From Actinobacteria bacterium IMCC25003 (GTDB lineage Bacteria > Actinomycetota > Actinomycetes > Nanopelagicales > Nanopelagicaceae), in contig CP015603.1 of assembly GCA_002284855.1 (NCBI GenBank), positions 1,116,001-1,180,000 of the forward strand: 64,000 bases of DNA, given 5' to 3'. Made by a program: the position numbers and the translations under genes. Within the stretch, counting starts at the first letter, position 1. Each line of letters opens with the position of its first letter. Positions 42,243 through 53,049 of the stretch are shown here, piece by piece. The notes beneath the pieces are model-generated. The model was not told the origin of the DNA. It saw only the letters and a list, made by a program, of their open reading frames with translations, and did no database searches.

Positions 42243-43357
42243 CGAAGCATTTCATGTGTGATTCTGTCGGCAATCAATCGCCCCTTGGGAGTTAGCGCCA
42301 AGGCATTCTCTTTCTCAATCACATGGCCGCTCTTGATGTACTCCATCGTGCGTTCGTACTGCGCGACTGTAAGAGCTGCCTTCTTTACGCCTTCAGGCAT
42401 GCGGATTGCGAGCATGATGTACTCAGATTTCTTCTCTTCATCACTTAGAACTTCTGAATCTTTAATTGGTGAAATGCCCGCAAAGACCTTCTCTTTATAT
42501 GCGTTGGGATGCTTCACATTCCAGAAACGCTTCTGATCGATATGTGAGTGCGCTCCAGGACCTAGGCCCCACCAGTTATTTGATTTCCAGTACGCAATAT
42601 TGTGACGACATTGATGACCTGGCTTTGACCAGTTCGATAATTCGTACCACTTCAAACCCTTTTGTAGGCACTGTTGATCTACGAGCAGGTACATATCTGC
42701 CATCAGATCATCATCAGGCATTGTGTATTCACCGCGCTTGATCTGCGCAGCCAACTTGGTTCCTTCTTCAACGATAAGTGCATATGCGCTGATGTGATCA
42801 ATGTTGAGTGAGAGCGCTTCTTTTACCGTTGCCGCCCAATCGCTGAGCGACTCCCCTGGTGCGCCGTAGATAAGGTCAACGCTGACAGATGGGAACCCGG
42901 CAGTGCGCGCCATATCGACAGCCTTGCGAACATTCTCTGGATTATGTGTGCGATCGAGAACTTTCAGTACATCGGGATTCGATGATTGCATGCCGAATGA
43001 GATGCGGTTGAAACCAACAGAGAAGAGTTCATTGAGTTTCTCTTGCGTGACAGAATCTGGGTTTGCTTCAAGAGTTATTTCACAATCATCGGTAACGCCA
43101 TTGCGCGCCTTGATAGCTGTGATGACGCGACCTAAATCTTTAGGAGGCAAGAGAGATGGAGTTCCACCACCGAAAAAGATAGTTGGCACTTGATCAGTAG
43201 GTGCAGCTTCTAACTCTTTCAGCACGGCATCGATGTAATCGCCAGAGACGATCTCGAGAGTGGCGCCATCTTGAAGTTCAGAAGGTGTGTAGGTGTTGAA
43301 GTCGCAGTACCCACAACGTCGTACGCAATAGGGAATATGGACGTAGAACGAGAGCAC
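42239..43357 (-). CDS. hemW: HemW heme chaperone / radical SAM protein
   Basis: 372 residues. YVHIPYCVRRCGYCDF gives the C-x3-C-x2-C iron-sulfur motif; IFFGGGTPSLL and FGMQSSNPDVL are HemN/HemW motifs. HemW proteins bind heme and are the hrcA-linked paralogue of coproporphyrinogen dehydrogenase. GTG start. It is 5 bp downstream of lepA and its end is shared with the CIRCE. Confidence 0.92.
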   Translation of the reverse strand: MLSFYVHIPYCVRRCGYCDFNTYTPSELQDGATLEIVSGDYIDAVLKELEAAPTDQVPTIFFGGGTPSLLPPKDLGRVITAIKARNGVTDDCEITLEANPDSVTQEKLNELFSVGFNRISFGMQSSNPDVLKVLDRTHNPENVRKAVDMARTAGFPSVSVDLIYGAPGESLSDWAATVKEALSLNIDHISAYALIVEEGTKLAAQIKRGEYTMPDDDLMADMYLLVDQQCLQKGLKWYELSNWSKPGHQCRHNIAYWKSNNWWGLGPGAHSHIDQKRFWNVKHPNAYKEKVFAGISPIKDSEVLSDEEKKSEYIMLAIRMPEGVKKAALTVAQYERTMEYIKSGHVIEKENALALTPKGRLIADRITHEMLR

Positions 43358-43362
43358 GGTGC

Positions 43363-45243
43363 TTAGCCTTCGAGCTTGCGGGCTGCTTTGATCTTTTCGA
43401 TATCGGCATCGGTGGCGAGGGCTGCAACGAAGGCTTCCTGTGGAACTTCAACGCGTCCCACCATCTTCATGCGCTTCTTACCTTCCTTCTGCTTCTCGAG
43501 AAGTTTGCGCTTACGCGAAATATCTCCGCCGTAGCACTTCGCAAGAACATCTTTACGGATTGCGCGAATAGATTCGCGAGCGATGATGCGTGAACCGATA
43601 GCGGCCTGAATAGGAACTTCGAATTGCTGGCGAGGTATGAGTTCGCGCAACTTGCCGGTCATCATCACGCCATAGGAGTAAGCCTTATCGCGGTGAACGA
43701 CAGCGCTAAATGCATCGACTGCTTCGCCTTGCAACAAGATATCGACCTTGACCAAGTTACCTTCTTCATCGCCAATCTCTTCATAATCAAGAGATGCATA
43801 ACCGCGTGTGCGGGATTTAAGTTGATCGAAGAAGTCGAAGACGATTTCAGCAAGAGGGAGTGTGTAGCGGATTTCAACCCGATCTTCAGAGATGTAATCC
43901 ATGCCGAGCATGATTCCGCGGCGATCTTGACAGAGCTCCATGATGGTTCCGATAAATTCGGAAGGGGCCAAGATTGTTGACTTCACAATCGGCTCTTTCA
44001 CATTGTTGATCTTGCCGTCAGGAAATTCTGATGGGTTGGTAACAATGACCTCTTTGCCATCTTCCATAGTGACGCGGTAAACCACGTTAGGCGCAGTAGA
44101 AATTAGGTTGAGCTTTGCTTCGCGTTCAAGGCGTTCACGGACAATTTCCATATGCAGAAGACCAAGGAAGCCGCAGCGGAAACCAAAGCCGAGCGCTGCA
44201 GAGCTTTCTGGTTCGTAGACAAGTGCTGCATCATTGAGTTGAAGTTTTTCGAGAGCATCGCGAAGCACTGGGAAATCAGCACCATCGAGTGGGAAGAGGC
44301 CAGAGAAGACCATTGGCTTGGGATCTTTATATCCGCCGAGCGCTTCTTTGGTAGGGCGTGCAAAGTTAGTGATGGTGTCGCCGACTCGTGATTGGCGCAC
44401 ATCTTTCACGCCAGTAATGAGATAACCCACCTCGCCAACGCCAAGACCCTTTGACGGCAGTGGTTCGGGGCTAATGACGCCGACTTCGAGAGCTTCGTGC
44501 TTTACGCCAGTTGAGAACATCTGAATCTGTTCGCGTGGATTGATGCGGCCATCGACAACGCGCACGTAGGTAACAACACCGCGATATGCATCGTAGACAG
44601 AGTCAAAGATCAGCGCGCGTGCAGGTGCATCGGCATCTCCTACAGGTGCTGGAATTTGCGCAATGATTTGATCGAGCAAATCTGTAACGCCATCGCCAGT
44701 TTTTCCAGAAACTTTCAGCACATCTTCAACTTTGCAACCGATCAGGCCTGCAAGTTCTGCGGCAAACTTTTCTGGCTGCGCATTAGGAAGATCGATCTTG
44801 TTCAGAACAGGGATGATGGTGAGGTTGTTCTCCATCGCAAGGTAAAGGTTGGCAAGTGTCTGCGCTTCGATTCCTTGTGCACAGTCGACGAGCAAGACAG
44901 CGCCTTCACAGGCAGCGAGTGAGCGAGATACCTCGTAGGTAAAGTCGACGTGGCCAGGTGTATCGATCATGTTGAGGACATATTCCTGTCCATCAAGACC
45001 GCTGCGCCATGGCAGACGAACTGCCTGAGATTTAATAGTGATTCCGCGTTCGCGTTCGATATCCATGCGATCGAGATATTGCGCGCGCATATTGCGAGCT
45101 TCAACTACCTCAGTTATTTGGAGCATGCGATCGGCAAGAGTTGATTTACCGTGATCGATATGGGCGATGATGCAGAAATTACGGATCTGCGCCGGATTTG
45201 TAGATGCGGGCTGTGGCGCCTTAGCAATGGATATTGCAGGCAC
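43363..45243 (-). CDS. lepA: Elongation factor 4 (LepA)
   Basis: 626 residues. GTPase motifs [22 protein letters not shown] and NKIDLPNA; the LepA C-terminal domain ends with [18 protein letters not shown], the family signature. It acts on ribosomes under ionic stress or at initiation. GTG start at 45243, 46 bp after rpsT on the same strand. Confidence 0.97.
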   Translation of the reverse strand: MPAISIAKAPQPASTNPAQIRNFCIIAHIDHGKSTLADRMLQITEVVEARNMRAQYLDRMDIERERGITIKSQAVRLPWRSGLDGQEYVLNMIDTPGHVDFTYEVSRSLAACEGAVLLVDCAQGIEAQTLANLYLAMENNLTIIPVLNKIDLPNAQPEKFAAELAGLIGCKVEDVLKVSGKTGDGVTDLLDQIIAQIPAPVGDADAPARALIFDSVYDAYRGVVTYVRVVDGRINPREQIQMFSTGVKHEALEVGVISPEPLPSKGLGVGEVGYLITGVKDVRQSRVGDTITNFARPTKEALGGYKDPKPMVFSGLFPLDGADFPVLRDALEKLQLNDAALVYEPESSAALGFGFRCGFLGLLHMEIVRERLEREAKLNLISTAPNVVYRVTMEDGKEVIVTNPSEFPDGKINNVKEPIVKSTILAPSEFIGTIMELCQDRRGIMLGMDYISEDRVEIRYTLPLAEIVFDFFDQLKSRTRGYASLDYEEIGDEEGNLVKVDILLQGEAVDAFSAVVHRDKAYSYGVMMTGKLRELIPRQQFEVPIQAAIGSRIIARESIRAIRKDVLAKCYGGDISRKRKLLEKQKEGKKRMKMVGRVEVPQEAFVAALATDADIEKIKAARKLEG

Positions 45244-45289
45244 TTAAGAGACCTTTACCTTTGGATTATCTAAGAAGGTTGGCGATGAA

Positions 45290-45559
45290 TTAACGAACGC
45301 CGGCTTTAGCAGCAGCCTTAGCCATTGAAGACTTCTTATTAGCAGCAGCGTTCTTGTGAATAACGCCCTTTGATACTGCAACATCGAGAGCCTTTGAAGC
45401 TGCGCGGAGTTCAGCAGTGGTTGCAGCAGCGTCACCCTTTACGACAGCTTCGCGGAACTTGCGAACAGCAGTCTTGATTGATGATGAGACAGACTTGTTA
45501 CGAAGGTATGCCTTCTCGTTTGTCTTAATACGCTTGATCTGCGACTTGATATTTGCCAC
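45290..45559 (-). CDS. rpsT: Ribosomal protein S20
   Basis: 89 residues, all lysine/alanine-rich helical. [16 protein letters not shown] is the S20 N-terminus, and [10 protein letters not shown] is the conserved C-terminal part. It binds 16S rRNA early in 30S assembly. It is usually found between holA and lepA in actinobacteria, as here. Confidence 0.97.
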   Translation of the reverse strand: MANIKSQIKRIKTNEKAYLRNKSVSSSIKTAVRKFREAVVKGDAAATTAELRAASKALDVAVSKGVIHKNAAANKKSSMAKAAAKAGVR

Positions 45560-45653
45560 GTGTATTGCTCCGTCTGTGAGTTTTTAGCCAAACCTTGTGA
45601 TTTGTGCAGATGCGTAGGTTATCAGCGCAGGGGGTTGACCCCAAAATCGAGAT

Positions 45654-46604
45654 TTAGCGCTGGCCGTGGGCTGCAGTGATGGTCTGAAGGGCCTTTTCCA
45701 GCGCGAAGATGGGGTCTGATGAGGCCCCCTTCACATCGGCATCGGCCTTGGCGATCGCCTCGACCGCTGTTGCGATTCCGCGAGGAGTCCAGGATTGCAG
45801 CTGGCGACGCGCTTTATCAATCTGCCATGGAGCCATTCCGAGTTGTCCGGCTAATTCAAATGATTTTGTTCCGCGATTTGTTCCTGAAACTTTTGCAAGA
45901 GAGCGAAGTGAAGATGCAATTGCAGAGGTAACCATGACCGGATCAGTTCCAGTTTCTAGTGCGCTGCGAAGAGTAATGAGTGCTACGGGCAAGTTACCGT
46001 CGATGGTTGCGTCAGCGACATCAAATCCGGTTGTTTCGATACGACCTTGATGGAATTTATCGACCATCGCTTCATCGATTGCTCCAGCAGGTGCATCGAG
46101 TGCAATCTGCGAAACAGCAGATTGCAGTTCGCGTAGATCAGTTCCGAGTGCACCGACCATTGCTTTGATAGCGCCCGGTGTTGCTTTACGTCCTGCATCT
46201 TGGAATAGACCTTTAACAAAATCTTCTTTTTCAGATTCTTTCTTGATGGCATCGCATGGAATTATCTCGGGCTTTATCTTCTTGATGGCATCGAGTAGCG
46301 CCTTACCTTTAACGCCGCCTTTATGAACGAAGATGACCGTCATGGTGGGATCTGGTTGATCGAGGTAGCGAGTTACCTCTGCCTTGGAATCTTCAGGTAG
46401 ATCTTGCAAATCTTTGATGATGAGAGCGCGACGTTCAGAGAAGAGTGACGGTGCAAGGGCATCGGCGATATCTCCCACCAGCGCATCGGATGCATCGATG
46501 GTGGTGAATTCAGCTTTCTCTTCCTTGAGTTGCGCCTGTAACTTAGCCAGAGCGCGATCTGCGAGTGCGCCTTCGGAGCCCAGGAGTAGATAGAACGGAT
46601 TCAT
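45654..46604 (-). CDS. holA: DNA polymerase III subunit delta
   Basis: 316 residues. PFYLLLGSEGALADRAL is the usual N-terminus of HolA, with no functional Walker A, and the C-terminal helical domain has WQIDKARRQL. ATG 46604 is preferred over 46619 because GGGAG lies just upstream. It is the clamp-loader subunit that opens the sliding clamp. It lies 17 bp after comEC. Confidence 0.92.
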   Translation of the reverse strand: MNPFYLLLGSEGALADRALAKLQAQLKEEKAEFTTIDASDALVGDIADALAPSLFSERRALIIKDLQDLPEDSKAEVTRYLDQPDPTMTVIFVHKGGVKGKALLDAIKKIKPEIIPCDAIKKESEKEDFVKGLFQDAGRKATPGAIKAMVGALGTDLRELQSAVSQIALDAPAGAIDEAMVDKFHQGRIETTGFDVADATIDGNLPVALITLRSALETGTDPVMVTSAIASSLRSLAKVSGTNRGTKSFELAGQLGMAPWQIDKARRQLQSWTPRGIATAVEAIAKADADVKGASSDPIFALEKALQTITAAHGQR

Positions 46605-46621
46605 AGTTACTCCCTTCATGC

Positions 46622-48742
46622 CTAGCTCCAGAAGAATAAACGAGCCCAGCGCTTACTGCGTTGGATAGATAGTCGGTGACGCTCTGCCCGGATAGCAACA
46701 GCGCCATCGACATCTGTACGCAATACCTTAGCGTGTAACTGCGTCAGAGCCGAGATAGTGCTGGCTGCGGGATGTCCGTAGCTATTGCCGGTCCCGACGC
46801 TAATGACTGCAACCGAGGGCGAGAGTTCGCGCATCAAATCGAAATCTTGGTAGCGAGAACCGTGATGTGCGACTTTATAGATGTCTACGTGACCTATTTG
46901 TGAGATTAGTTGTACCTGTACTGGAGGTTCAATATCGCCGGCCGCGAAGAGAGTGAAATCCGGTGATGTAAATGTGGCAGCGATACTCGAATTGTTGGGG
47001 TTGTCATCGAACTTACCAGGTCGGGGCCACTTTACATCGATATCAATATTGTCGATACGTGCATGTGTTCCTGCGTTGATATTTCCGAACCAGATTGTTC
47101 CAACTTTGCGATGCTTCTTTGCGCCTCGCAATCCCCCGACATGATCGGCATGGATATGCGTCAGGATAAGTAACGGAATCTCATGAATACCTAATTGATG
47201 TAGACATCTATCCATCAACTGCGGGTCTGGCCCCACATCAATCACGATGCCACGATGGTGGTGGAGGTTAATGACCATTGCATCACCTTGACCAATATCG
47301 CAATTGGCAACCTGCCAATCCCCCGCAGGAAATCTCTGTAACCATGAAACGGAGATGATGAGTATCAGTAGAGCGATAGCGAATTTAGCTCGACCGAAGT
47401 AGATCAGGGCAACGATTGCAGTTGCTGCAATAAATCCATAGAGACCCGTCTTCAACGTAAATACTGGATATTGCGCAGACCATCGAGCAACCCATGCAAT
47501 CCATGCTGCGAAAGGTTTGATGAGAAGAATCAATAGAGATGAAATTGGCGAGGCTATCGGCGAAATGAGTGCAGCGATAAATCCCACGATGGTGATGGGA
47601 GTGACCGCAGGTGCTGCAAGTAAGTTGGCGATAACGCTCATAGGGCTGATGTATCCGGAAATAGCGACGATGACTGGTGCGCAGAAGACCATTGCTGCAA
47701 TAGGCGGCGCCAAAACCTTCGGTTTGATCTTCGGCGCAATTAAGAGCAGTCCTGCTGTTGCCAATACGGAGAGCGCAAAACCCGGATCTCGCGCCTGAAA
47801 GGGGTCGGCTATAACAACTGCTCCAATAGCAAAACCAAGTGCCGGAAGTGAATCTCTTCCCTGTCGAGTTCCATGTGCGAAGAGCAAGACCGCCGCCATC
47901 GCTGCAGCGCGTAATACAGATGGCGATGGACGCACAAGGGCAATGAATGCAGTGAGCGAGATGGCGGTCGCTATCAATCGATAGTTGATGCGACGGAAGA
48001 AGAATTGCATTCCCCACAAGACAAAGCTGGAAACAATGGCGAAGTTGGCACCGCTGACAGCCACCAGATGTGTCAGTCCTGATCTGCGCATATCGTTCTT
48101 AAAATCCACGCTCTGTTTGCTGACATCACCAATCACCATTCCTGGAATCAGCGCTCCACCATCCCCTGTACCTGTGGCGTTACGTAGCCCCAAACGAATC
48201 TTCGCAAGTGAACGTGCCCAGAGCGATGGTGGGGTAAGAACTTCAACGCGATGGCTGACAATCAGAAGTGCAGCAACTCGTTTTTCTTTGCTCGCTAAAA
48301 CTTTTGCATGGACTCGAATCTTCTGTCCTGGAAGTAAGCCATCAACGCTTCGAGTAGATGCAATGATGCGAACAGGTATGCGGAGTGTGAATCGTTTATC
48401 TACCTCAACGGCCTGCCCAATAAAGCTAAATGAAGTAGGCGCAAAGGCGGTACCCACGATCTTCGGTGCTACTCGCGTGGGGTCAGTCGTTACTTGAACG
48501 ACTACTCCTGTTGAGGAATTTCGATATTGATGAATGACACTTGATTGCAGCGCACCAATGCGAATGGACATCACTGATGCACCAATAAGTAAGGCGACGA
48601 TAAGTACGATAAACCGCTTCTTACCGCGAGATACCAATACAAGAAGGAGCGCAACCGCAGAGATTCTCCACGGTGCGCTCCAGCTTTGTAGTAATGCGCC
48701 AACCCAGACCGCTCCCCCAAGTGCCAGGGCGCGGCTATCGAT
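46622..48742 (-). CDS. comEC: ComEC/Rec2 DNA-uptake channel, apparently starting at ATC
   Basis: 706 residues. N-terminal membrane region, competence domain with GLTHLVAVSGANFAIVSSF (part: GLTHLVAVSGAN), and a C-terminal metallo-beta-lactamase domain with THIHADHVGG and HHGSRYQD. It carries single-stranded DNA through the membrane in transformation. Coding continues upstream of the first near-cognate start (TTG 48637) for 35 residues of clear membrane-type sequence up to an ATC overlapping the comEA stop (TAATC). This N-terminus (DSRALALGGAVWVGALL) fits the family. So ATC is the inferred start. Confidence 0.85.
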   Translation of the reverse strand: MDSRALALGGAVWVGALLQSWSAPWRISAVALLLVLVSRGKKRFIVLIVALLIGASVMSIRIGALQSSVIHQYRNSSTGVVVQVTTDPTRVAPKIVGTAFAPTSFSFIGQAVEVDKRFTLRIPVRIIASTRSVDGLLPGQKIRVHAKVLASKEKRVAALLIVSHRVEVLTPPSLWARSLAKIRLGLRNATGTGDGGALIPGMVIGDVSKQSVDFKNDMRRSGLTHLVAVSGANFAIVSSFVLWGMQFFFRRINYRLIATAISLTAFIALVRPSPSVLRAAAMAAVLLFAHGTRQGRDSLPALGFAIGAVVIADPFQARDPGFALSVLATAGLLLIAPKIKPKVLAPPIAAMVFCAPVIVAISGYISPMSVIANLLAAPAVTPITIVGFIAALISPIASPISSLLILLIKPFAAWIAWVARWSAQYPVFTLKTGLYGFIAATAIVALIYFGRAKFAIALLILIISVSWLQRFPAGDWQVANCDIGQGDAMVINLHHHRGIVIDVGPDPQLMDRCLHQLGIHEIPLLILTHIHADHVGGLRGAKKHRKVGTIWFGNINAGTHARIDNIDIDVKWPRPGKFDDNPNNSSIAATFTSPDFTLFAAGDIEPPVQVQLISQIGHVDIYKVAHHGSRYQDFDLMRELSPSVAVISVGTGNSYGHPAASTISALTQLHAKVLRTDVDGAVAIRAERHRLSIQRSKRWARLFFWS

Positions 48743-49353
48743 TACACGCGCAGCTTCTCTTTGAACTGTGCGAATTTGCTCTGTCCAATGCCCGGTACTT
48801 TCAAAAGATCTTCAATGGCGCTAAATGGCCCATTCGTCTTTCTAAATGCGACGATGCGATTGGCAAGCACAGGGCCGATTCCATCCAGTGATTCAAAATC
48901 TTTCACAGTTGCTCGATTAATCATGATGGGGCCGTTCTTACGAATTGCAGGTCGTGAGATTCCACCATTTCCGCTTATCGCAGCCGGATAGACATAGATC
49001 TGCTCGCCATCTTTCAGGATGCGCGCCTGATTGATATCCGAAGTGTCAGCACCTTTCTTCAAACCACCAGCGGCCTTGATTGCTTCAACAACGCGTGCGT
49101 TCAGGGGAAGCGAATACACACCTGGGTTGACGACAGCACCTGCAACATCGACCATCAAGGTCTGTGTCGAAATACTTTCGATTTCAAGTGGAGCGGGAGC
49201 TGCAACTACTTCTTGCGAGGAACCGCGCATGATAAAGAGCGCAGTGATAGCAACGACAAGGCCCGCAATAATTGCGAGCCCGCGTCTCTGTAGCGATGAG
49301 TAGTGGAGATCGCCCCACCAATTACTAATTTGAGCTAGATACTTATTTTCCAT
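48742..49353 (-). CDS. comEA: ComEA DNA-binding competence protein
   Basis: 203 residues. One membrane anchor (IIAGLVVAITALFIM), an SLBB domain (VDVAGAVVNPGVYSLP) and a C-terminal helix-hairpin-helix pair with LDGIGPVLANRIVAFRKTNG and VPGIGQSKF. It binds double-stranded DNA outside and hands it to ComEC. Its TAA overlaps the ATC start of comEC. Confidence 0.93.
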   Translation of the reverse strand: MENKYLAQISNWWGDLHYSSLQRRGLAIIAGLVVAITALFIMRGSSQEVVAAPAPLEIESISTQTLMVDVAGAVVNPGVYSLPLNARVVEAIKAAGGLKKGADTSDINQARILKDGEQIYVYPAAISGNGGISRPAIRKNGPIMINRATVKDFESLDGIGPVLANRIVAFRKTNGPFSAIEDLLKVPGIGQSKFAQFKEKLRV

Positions 49354-49410
49354 CCGCGGATGGTGGTGGATTGAGTGAAGGGGAAAGCGTGAAAATGTCG
49401 GGGCTGTTGA

Positions 49411-51882
49411 TTACAGAACGATGTTGACGAGCTTTGGTGCGCGAGCAATAACCTTCTTGGGTGTGGCACCATTTAATTCAGCGACAATTGATGGAAGGGC
49501 AAGGGCTGCAGCTTCGAAATCTGCATCTGAAATCGTTGGAGAAACGCTCATGCGCTCTTTAATCTTGCCGTTGATCTGAATAACGGCTTCAACTTCATCA
49601 TCCACAAGTAGGGCTGGATCTACTGCAGGCCATCCGGCAGTTGCGATAGCTGGCTTATGGCCGAGGCGCTCCCACATTTCCTCTGCTGTAAATGGAGCAA
49701 CAAGAGACAACATGATTGCTGTTGCCTCGGTTGCTTCACGAACTGCAGGATCTGCTGCTCCACAACCGGAATCGATCGCCTTACGTGTGGCATTGACGAG
49801 CTCCATAACGCGAGCAACGGCTACGTTGAAGCGGAATGATTCGACTGCAAAGCCAGCATCGTGAAGTGCCTTGTGTGTCGCTTTACGTAATGAGAGATCA
49901 CCTGTGCTGAAGTCAACGCCAGGTGCTGATGTGACATCACCTGATAGTCGCCATGCGCGGCTTAAGAATTTAACTGAGCCAGATGGAGATACATCTGCCC
50001 AATCCACATCATCTTCAGGTGGGCCTGAGAAGACCATCGAAAGACGAATTGCATCGACGCCATGGTTTTCGAGTTCATCAGAAAGTCGAACAAGGTTTCC
50101 GCGAGATTTCGACATCGCAGAGCCATCCATTACAACCATTCCTTGATTGAGAAGTCGGGTAAATGGTTCGGTGAAGGAGAGCATCTTCATGTCGTACAAG
50201 ACCTTGGTGAAGAAGCGTGAGTACAACAAGTGCAAGATTGCGTGGGTTACGCCGCCGACATATTGATCGACAGGAAGCCAGGTATCAATCTCGGCGCGAT
50301 TAAATGGTTCAGTTGCATTTGTTGATGATGGATAACGTAAGTAGTACCAGGAAGAATCGACGAAGGTATCCATGGTGTCGGTATCGCGCATCGCAGGACC
50401 TGCGCACTTAGGGCACTTGGTGTTAACCCACTCTGTGGCTGCAGCAAGTGGTGATTGTCCCTTTGGCTTGAGATCGAGTCCCTTTGCATCAGGCAAGAGC
50501 AATGGAAGTTCTGAATCCGGAACAGCGACTTCGCCACATTTATCGCAGTGAACGATAGGAATTGGTGTACCCCAATAACGTTGACGAGATACAAGCCAAT
50601 CGCGAAGGCGATAGTTGCGTGCAGATTTTCCAAGACCCTTTGCTTCAAGATCCTTATTGATGGCGTCAATTGCCTCAGCTTTATTGAGGCCATTGAGTGA
50701 ACCAGAGTTAATAAGTTTTCCATCGCCAGTTGTTGCGATTCCAGTTTCGTTTGGATCTTCTTCGCCGGTTTCAACGACAACTCGGACAGGAAGACCCATC
50801 GCCTTAGCAAAGTCGAGGTCTCGCTGATCGTGAGCTGGAACAGCCATGATTGCGCCAGTTCCGTAATCAGCTAATACGTAATCAGATGCCCAGATAGGAA
50901 GCTTCTCGCCATTAACTGGGTTGATAGCAAAGCGCTTGAGATCGACACCAGATTTAGGTCGATCAGTTGCAAGGCGATCGATATCAGATGCTGCCTTGAT
51001 CTTCTCTAAGTAAGTATTGAATTCCGCTTCAACAGGTGTACCAGCTGCAAGTTCTGCAGCGAGAGCTGAGTCAGCTGCAACAACCATAAATGTCGCACCG
51101 TACAAAGTATCGAGACGTGTTGTGTAGATCGTTACAGGTTCAGTGCGACCTTCGATAACGAAGTTAACGTTGGCACCTTGTGAGCGACCGATCCAGTTAC
51201 GCTGCATGAGCAGAACTTTTTCGGGCCACTTTCCTTCGAGCTCTGACATGTCATCGAGTAAGCGATCTGCATAATCAGTAATCTTGAAGTACCACTGGTT
51301 GAGCTTCTTCTTTGTAACAGCTGAATCGCAGCGTTCGCAGAGTCCCGCTACTACCTGCTCATTTGCTAATACTGTCTGGCAACCTGGACACCAGTTAACT
51401 GCAGAATCCTTGCGGTAAGCCAAGCCACGGTCGTGAAGTTTGGTAAAGAGCCACTGATTCCACTTGTAGTACTCAGGGTCGCATGTGTTGAAGACGCGAT
51501 CCCAGTCGAATGAACATGCGTAGCGACGCATCGAGGCTTTCTGAGTTGCAATGTTCTCGTAGGTCCAGATGCGTGGATCTTCATTACGTTTGATTGCAGC
51601 ATTTTCAGCCGGTAATCCAAATGCATCCCAACCGATGGGGTGCATGACGTTGAAACCTTTTTGAATCCAGTAACGAGCGATTACGTCGCCAAGTGCATAT
51701 GCCTCGGCATGGCCCATATGAAGATCACCTGATGGATATGGAAACATATCGAGTACATACTTCTTTGGGCGCGCATCATCGGCTCGGCCAGATTTAAATG
51801 GCTCGAGCTTGTCCCAAATCGGCAGCCACTTCTCTTGCACGTATGCAAAGTCGTAGGCCGCGTGTTCGCGTTCGGTACTCAC
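49411..51882 (-). CDS. leuS: Leucyl-tRNA synthetase
   Basis: 823 residues. [19 protein letters not shown] is the HIGH region, SAMSKSRGN is the KMSKS region and the CP1 editing domain lies between ([29 protein letters not shown]). Two zinc Cys pairs (CPGC...CERC; CDKC...CPKC) are present. It starts at GTG 51882, one base after the 3' end of the tRNA-Ala gene, with no Shine-Dalgarno possible outside the tRNA. Confidence 0.96.
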   Translation of the reverse strand: MSTEREHAAYDFAYVQEKWLPIWDKLEPFKSGRADDARPKKYVLDMFPYPSGDLHMGHAEAYALGDVIARYWIQKGFNVMHPIGWDAFGLPAENAAIKRNEDPRIWTYENIATQKASMRRYACSFDWDRVFNTCDPEYYKWNQWLFTKLHDRGLAYRKDSAVNWCPGCQTVLANEQVVAGLCERCDSAVTKKKLNQWYFKITDYADRLLDDMSELEGKWPEKVLLMQRNWIGRSQGANVNFVIEGRTEPVTIYTTRLDTLYGATFMVVAADSALAAELAAGTPVEAEFNTYLEKIKAASDIDRLATDRPKSGVDLKRFAINPVNGEKLPIWASDYVLADYGTGAIMAVPAHDQRDLDFAKAMGLPVRVVVETGEEDPNETGIATTGDGKLINSGSLNGLNKAEAIDAINKDLEAKGLGKSARNYRLRDWLVSRQRYWGTPIPIVHCDKCGEVAVPDSELPLLLPDAKGLDLKPKGQSPLAAATEWVNTKCPKCAGPAMRDTDTMDTFVDSSWYYLRYPSSTNATEPFNRAEIDTWLPVDQYVGGVTHAILHLLYSRFFTKVLYDMKMLSFTEPFTRLLNQGMVVMDGSAMSKSRGNLVRLSDELENHGVDAIRLSMVFSGPPEDDVDWADVSPSGSVKFLSRAWRLSGDVTSAPGVDFSTGDLSLRKATHKALHDAGFAVESFRFNVAVARVMELVNATRKAIDSGCGAADPAVREATEATAIMLSLVAPFTAEEMWERLGHKPAIATAGWPAVDPALLVDDEVEAVIQINGKIKERMSVSPTISDADFEAAALALPSIVAELNGATPKKVIARAPKLVNIVL

Positions 51883-51883
51883 G

Positions 51884-51956
51884 TGGAGATAAGGGGAATC
51901 GAACCCCTAACCTCTTCCATGCCATGGAAGCGCGCTACCAATTGCGCCATATCCCC
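51884..51956 (-). tRNA. tRNA-Ala (GGC)
   Basis: A 73-nt cloverleaf: acceptor GGGGATA/TATCTCC, D arm GCGC, anticodon arm CTTCC-ATGGCAT-GGAAG with anticodon GGC, T-loop TTCGATT, discriminator A, no CCA encoded. It directly precedes leuS: one base separates its 3' end from the GTG start. Confidence 0.94.
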
Positions 51957-51968
51957 GCAAATTAAATT

Positions 51969-51996
51969 GCGTCACAAGCCTTGCAGGCTTTGACGC
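51969..51996 (-). terminator. Possible terminator between the phosphatase gene and tRNA-Ala
   Basis: GCGTC-AC-AAGCC and GGCTT-T-GACGC form a stem with an internal bulge. On the minus strand AATTTAATTT follows, so the U-tract is poor. It lies 26 bp after the phosphatase stop and 12 bp before the tRNA. Confidence 0.45.
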
Positions 51997-52022
51997 GTCA
52001 TTCAAATCGCTGTGTGCGAAGT

Positions 52023-52682
52023 TTAGCGCACAGAGTCGGGTATGACTGCGCCAGATTCTTCGCCATAAACAGGCTCTGGAATAGAGCCGGCGTTATGTTC
52101 AACCAATAACCAGCCCTTAGGCGAGTAATCAAGAATCGACCATTGTGCATTTGATAATCCGCCGATGCGAGACCAGTAAGGAATCGGCAAATCTAAATAA
52201 GTACCAATGATGGCGCGAGATGTACCGCCATGAGTTGCTACAACAAGACGTTGATTATCTTTATCTTTAAGAAAATCTGAAATTGCTGCAAATCCACGTG
52301 CACCCACTTCGCTGCGACGTTCGCCGATAGTTCCAGCAGGGTTATCTCCACCGAGAGACCATTCCTTCAAATTATCAAGATCCACCTTGCGAATTTCCTC
52401 GCCGGTAAGACCTTCCCAATTTCCGCAATTAGTTTCACGCAATCGGGCATCTGTGGTTACTTCGAGGCCAGTGAGCTTTACCAATTCATGTGCTGTGCTC
52501 TGCGCACGACTTAAGTCGCTGGCGATAATCGCTGTGGGATTAATTGCTGCAATGAGCGGTGCTGCATGTGCTGCTTGAAATTTTCCGACTTCATTGAGTG
52601 GAATATCTGTGTGGCCCTGGAACTTATTGGCAACATTCCAATCGGTCTGCCCATGGCGCCACAAGATAATCTGGTTAGCCAC
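52023..52682 (-). CDS. Histidine phosphatase (phosphoglycerate mutase-like)
   Basis: 219 residues from GTG 52682. ILWRHGQTDWN is the RHG catalytic motif, with ASDLSRAQSTAHEL and VVATHGGTSRAIIG (second His). It is a gpmB-type phosphatase placed after rsfS, as in many actinobacteria; the substrate is not known. The GTG lies 5 codons inside rsfS. An upstream ATG at 52805 is not supported because it would overlap rsfS by 130 bp. Confidence 0.9.
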   Translation of the reverse strand: MANQIILWRHGQTDWNVANKFQGHTDIPLNEVGKFQAAHAAPLIAAINPTAIIASDLSRAQSTAHELVKLTGLEVTTDARLRETNCGNWEGLTGEEIRKVDLDNLKEWSLGGDNPAGTIGERRSEVGARGFAAISDFLKDKDNQRLVVATHGGTSRAIIGTYLDLPIPYWSRIGGLSNAQWSILDYSPKGWLLVEHNAGSIPEPVYGEESGAVIPDSVR

Positions 52683-53049
52683 GAGCTGCTTCTTCTTTAA
52701 CGATATCGAGTTCAATCTGTGGGCAGTCATTCCATAAACGATCGAGCATGTAATAACGGCGTAGTTCAGTTGATTGAATATGAACGACGAGGTCTGAGTA
52801 ATCAAGAAGTACCCATTCGTCGGTGCCTTCGCGTCGTAGTGGCTTATCGCCTACGAGACGGAGCTGTTCTTCGACTTCATCAGCGATGGTGTCGATGATC
52901 TTTGAGTTCGATGCGGTCACAATAAGGAATACCTCACTGAGCACAGTCTGATCAGAGAGGTCGAGTGCAACGAGTTCGGTACCGAACTTATCGACAGCAG
53001 CGCGAGCTGCAATTTGTGTGCGTTCGACGCAGGCTTTACTTGCTGGCAT
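52675..53049 (-). CDS. rsfS: Ribosomal silencing factor RsfS
   Basis: 124 residues from ATG 53049. LVALDLSDQTVLSEVFLIV and SNSKIIDTIADEVEEQL and GDKPLRREGTDEWVLLDY are the Iojap/RsfS motifs (parts: DLSDQTVLSEVF, DTIADEVEEQL, GTDEWVLLDY). It binds L14 of the 50S subunit and blocks joining when nutrients are low. It overlaps nadD by 14 bp. Confidence 0.95.
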   Translation of the reverse strand: MPASKACVERTQIAARAAVDKFGTELVALDLSDQTVLSEVFLIVTASNSKIIDTIADEVEEQLRLVGDKPLRREGTDEWVLLDYSDLVVHIQSTELRRYYMLDRLWNDCPQIELDIVKEEAARG

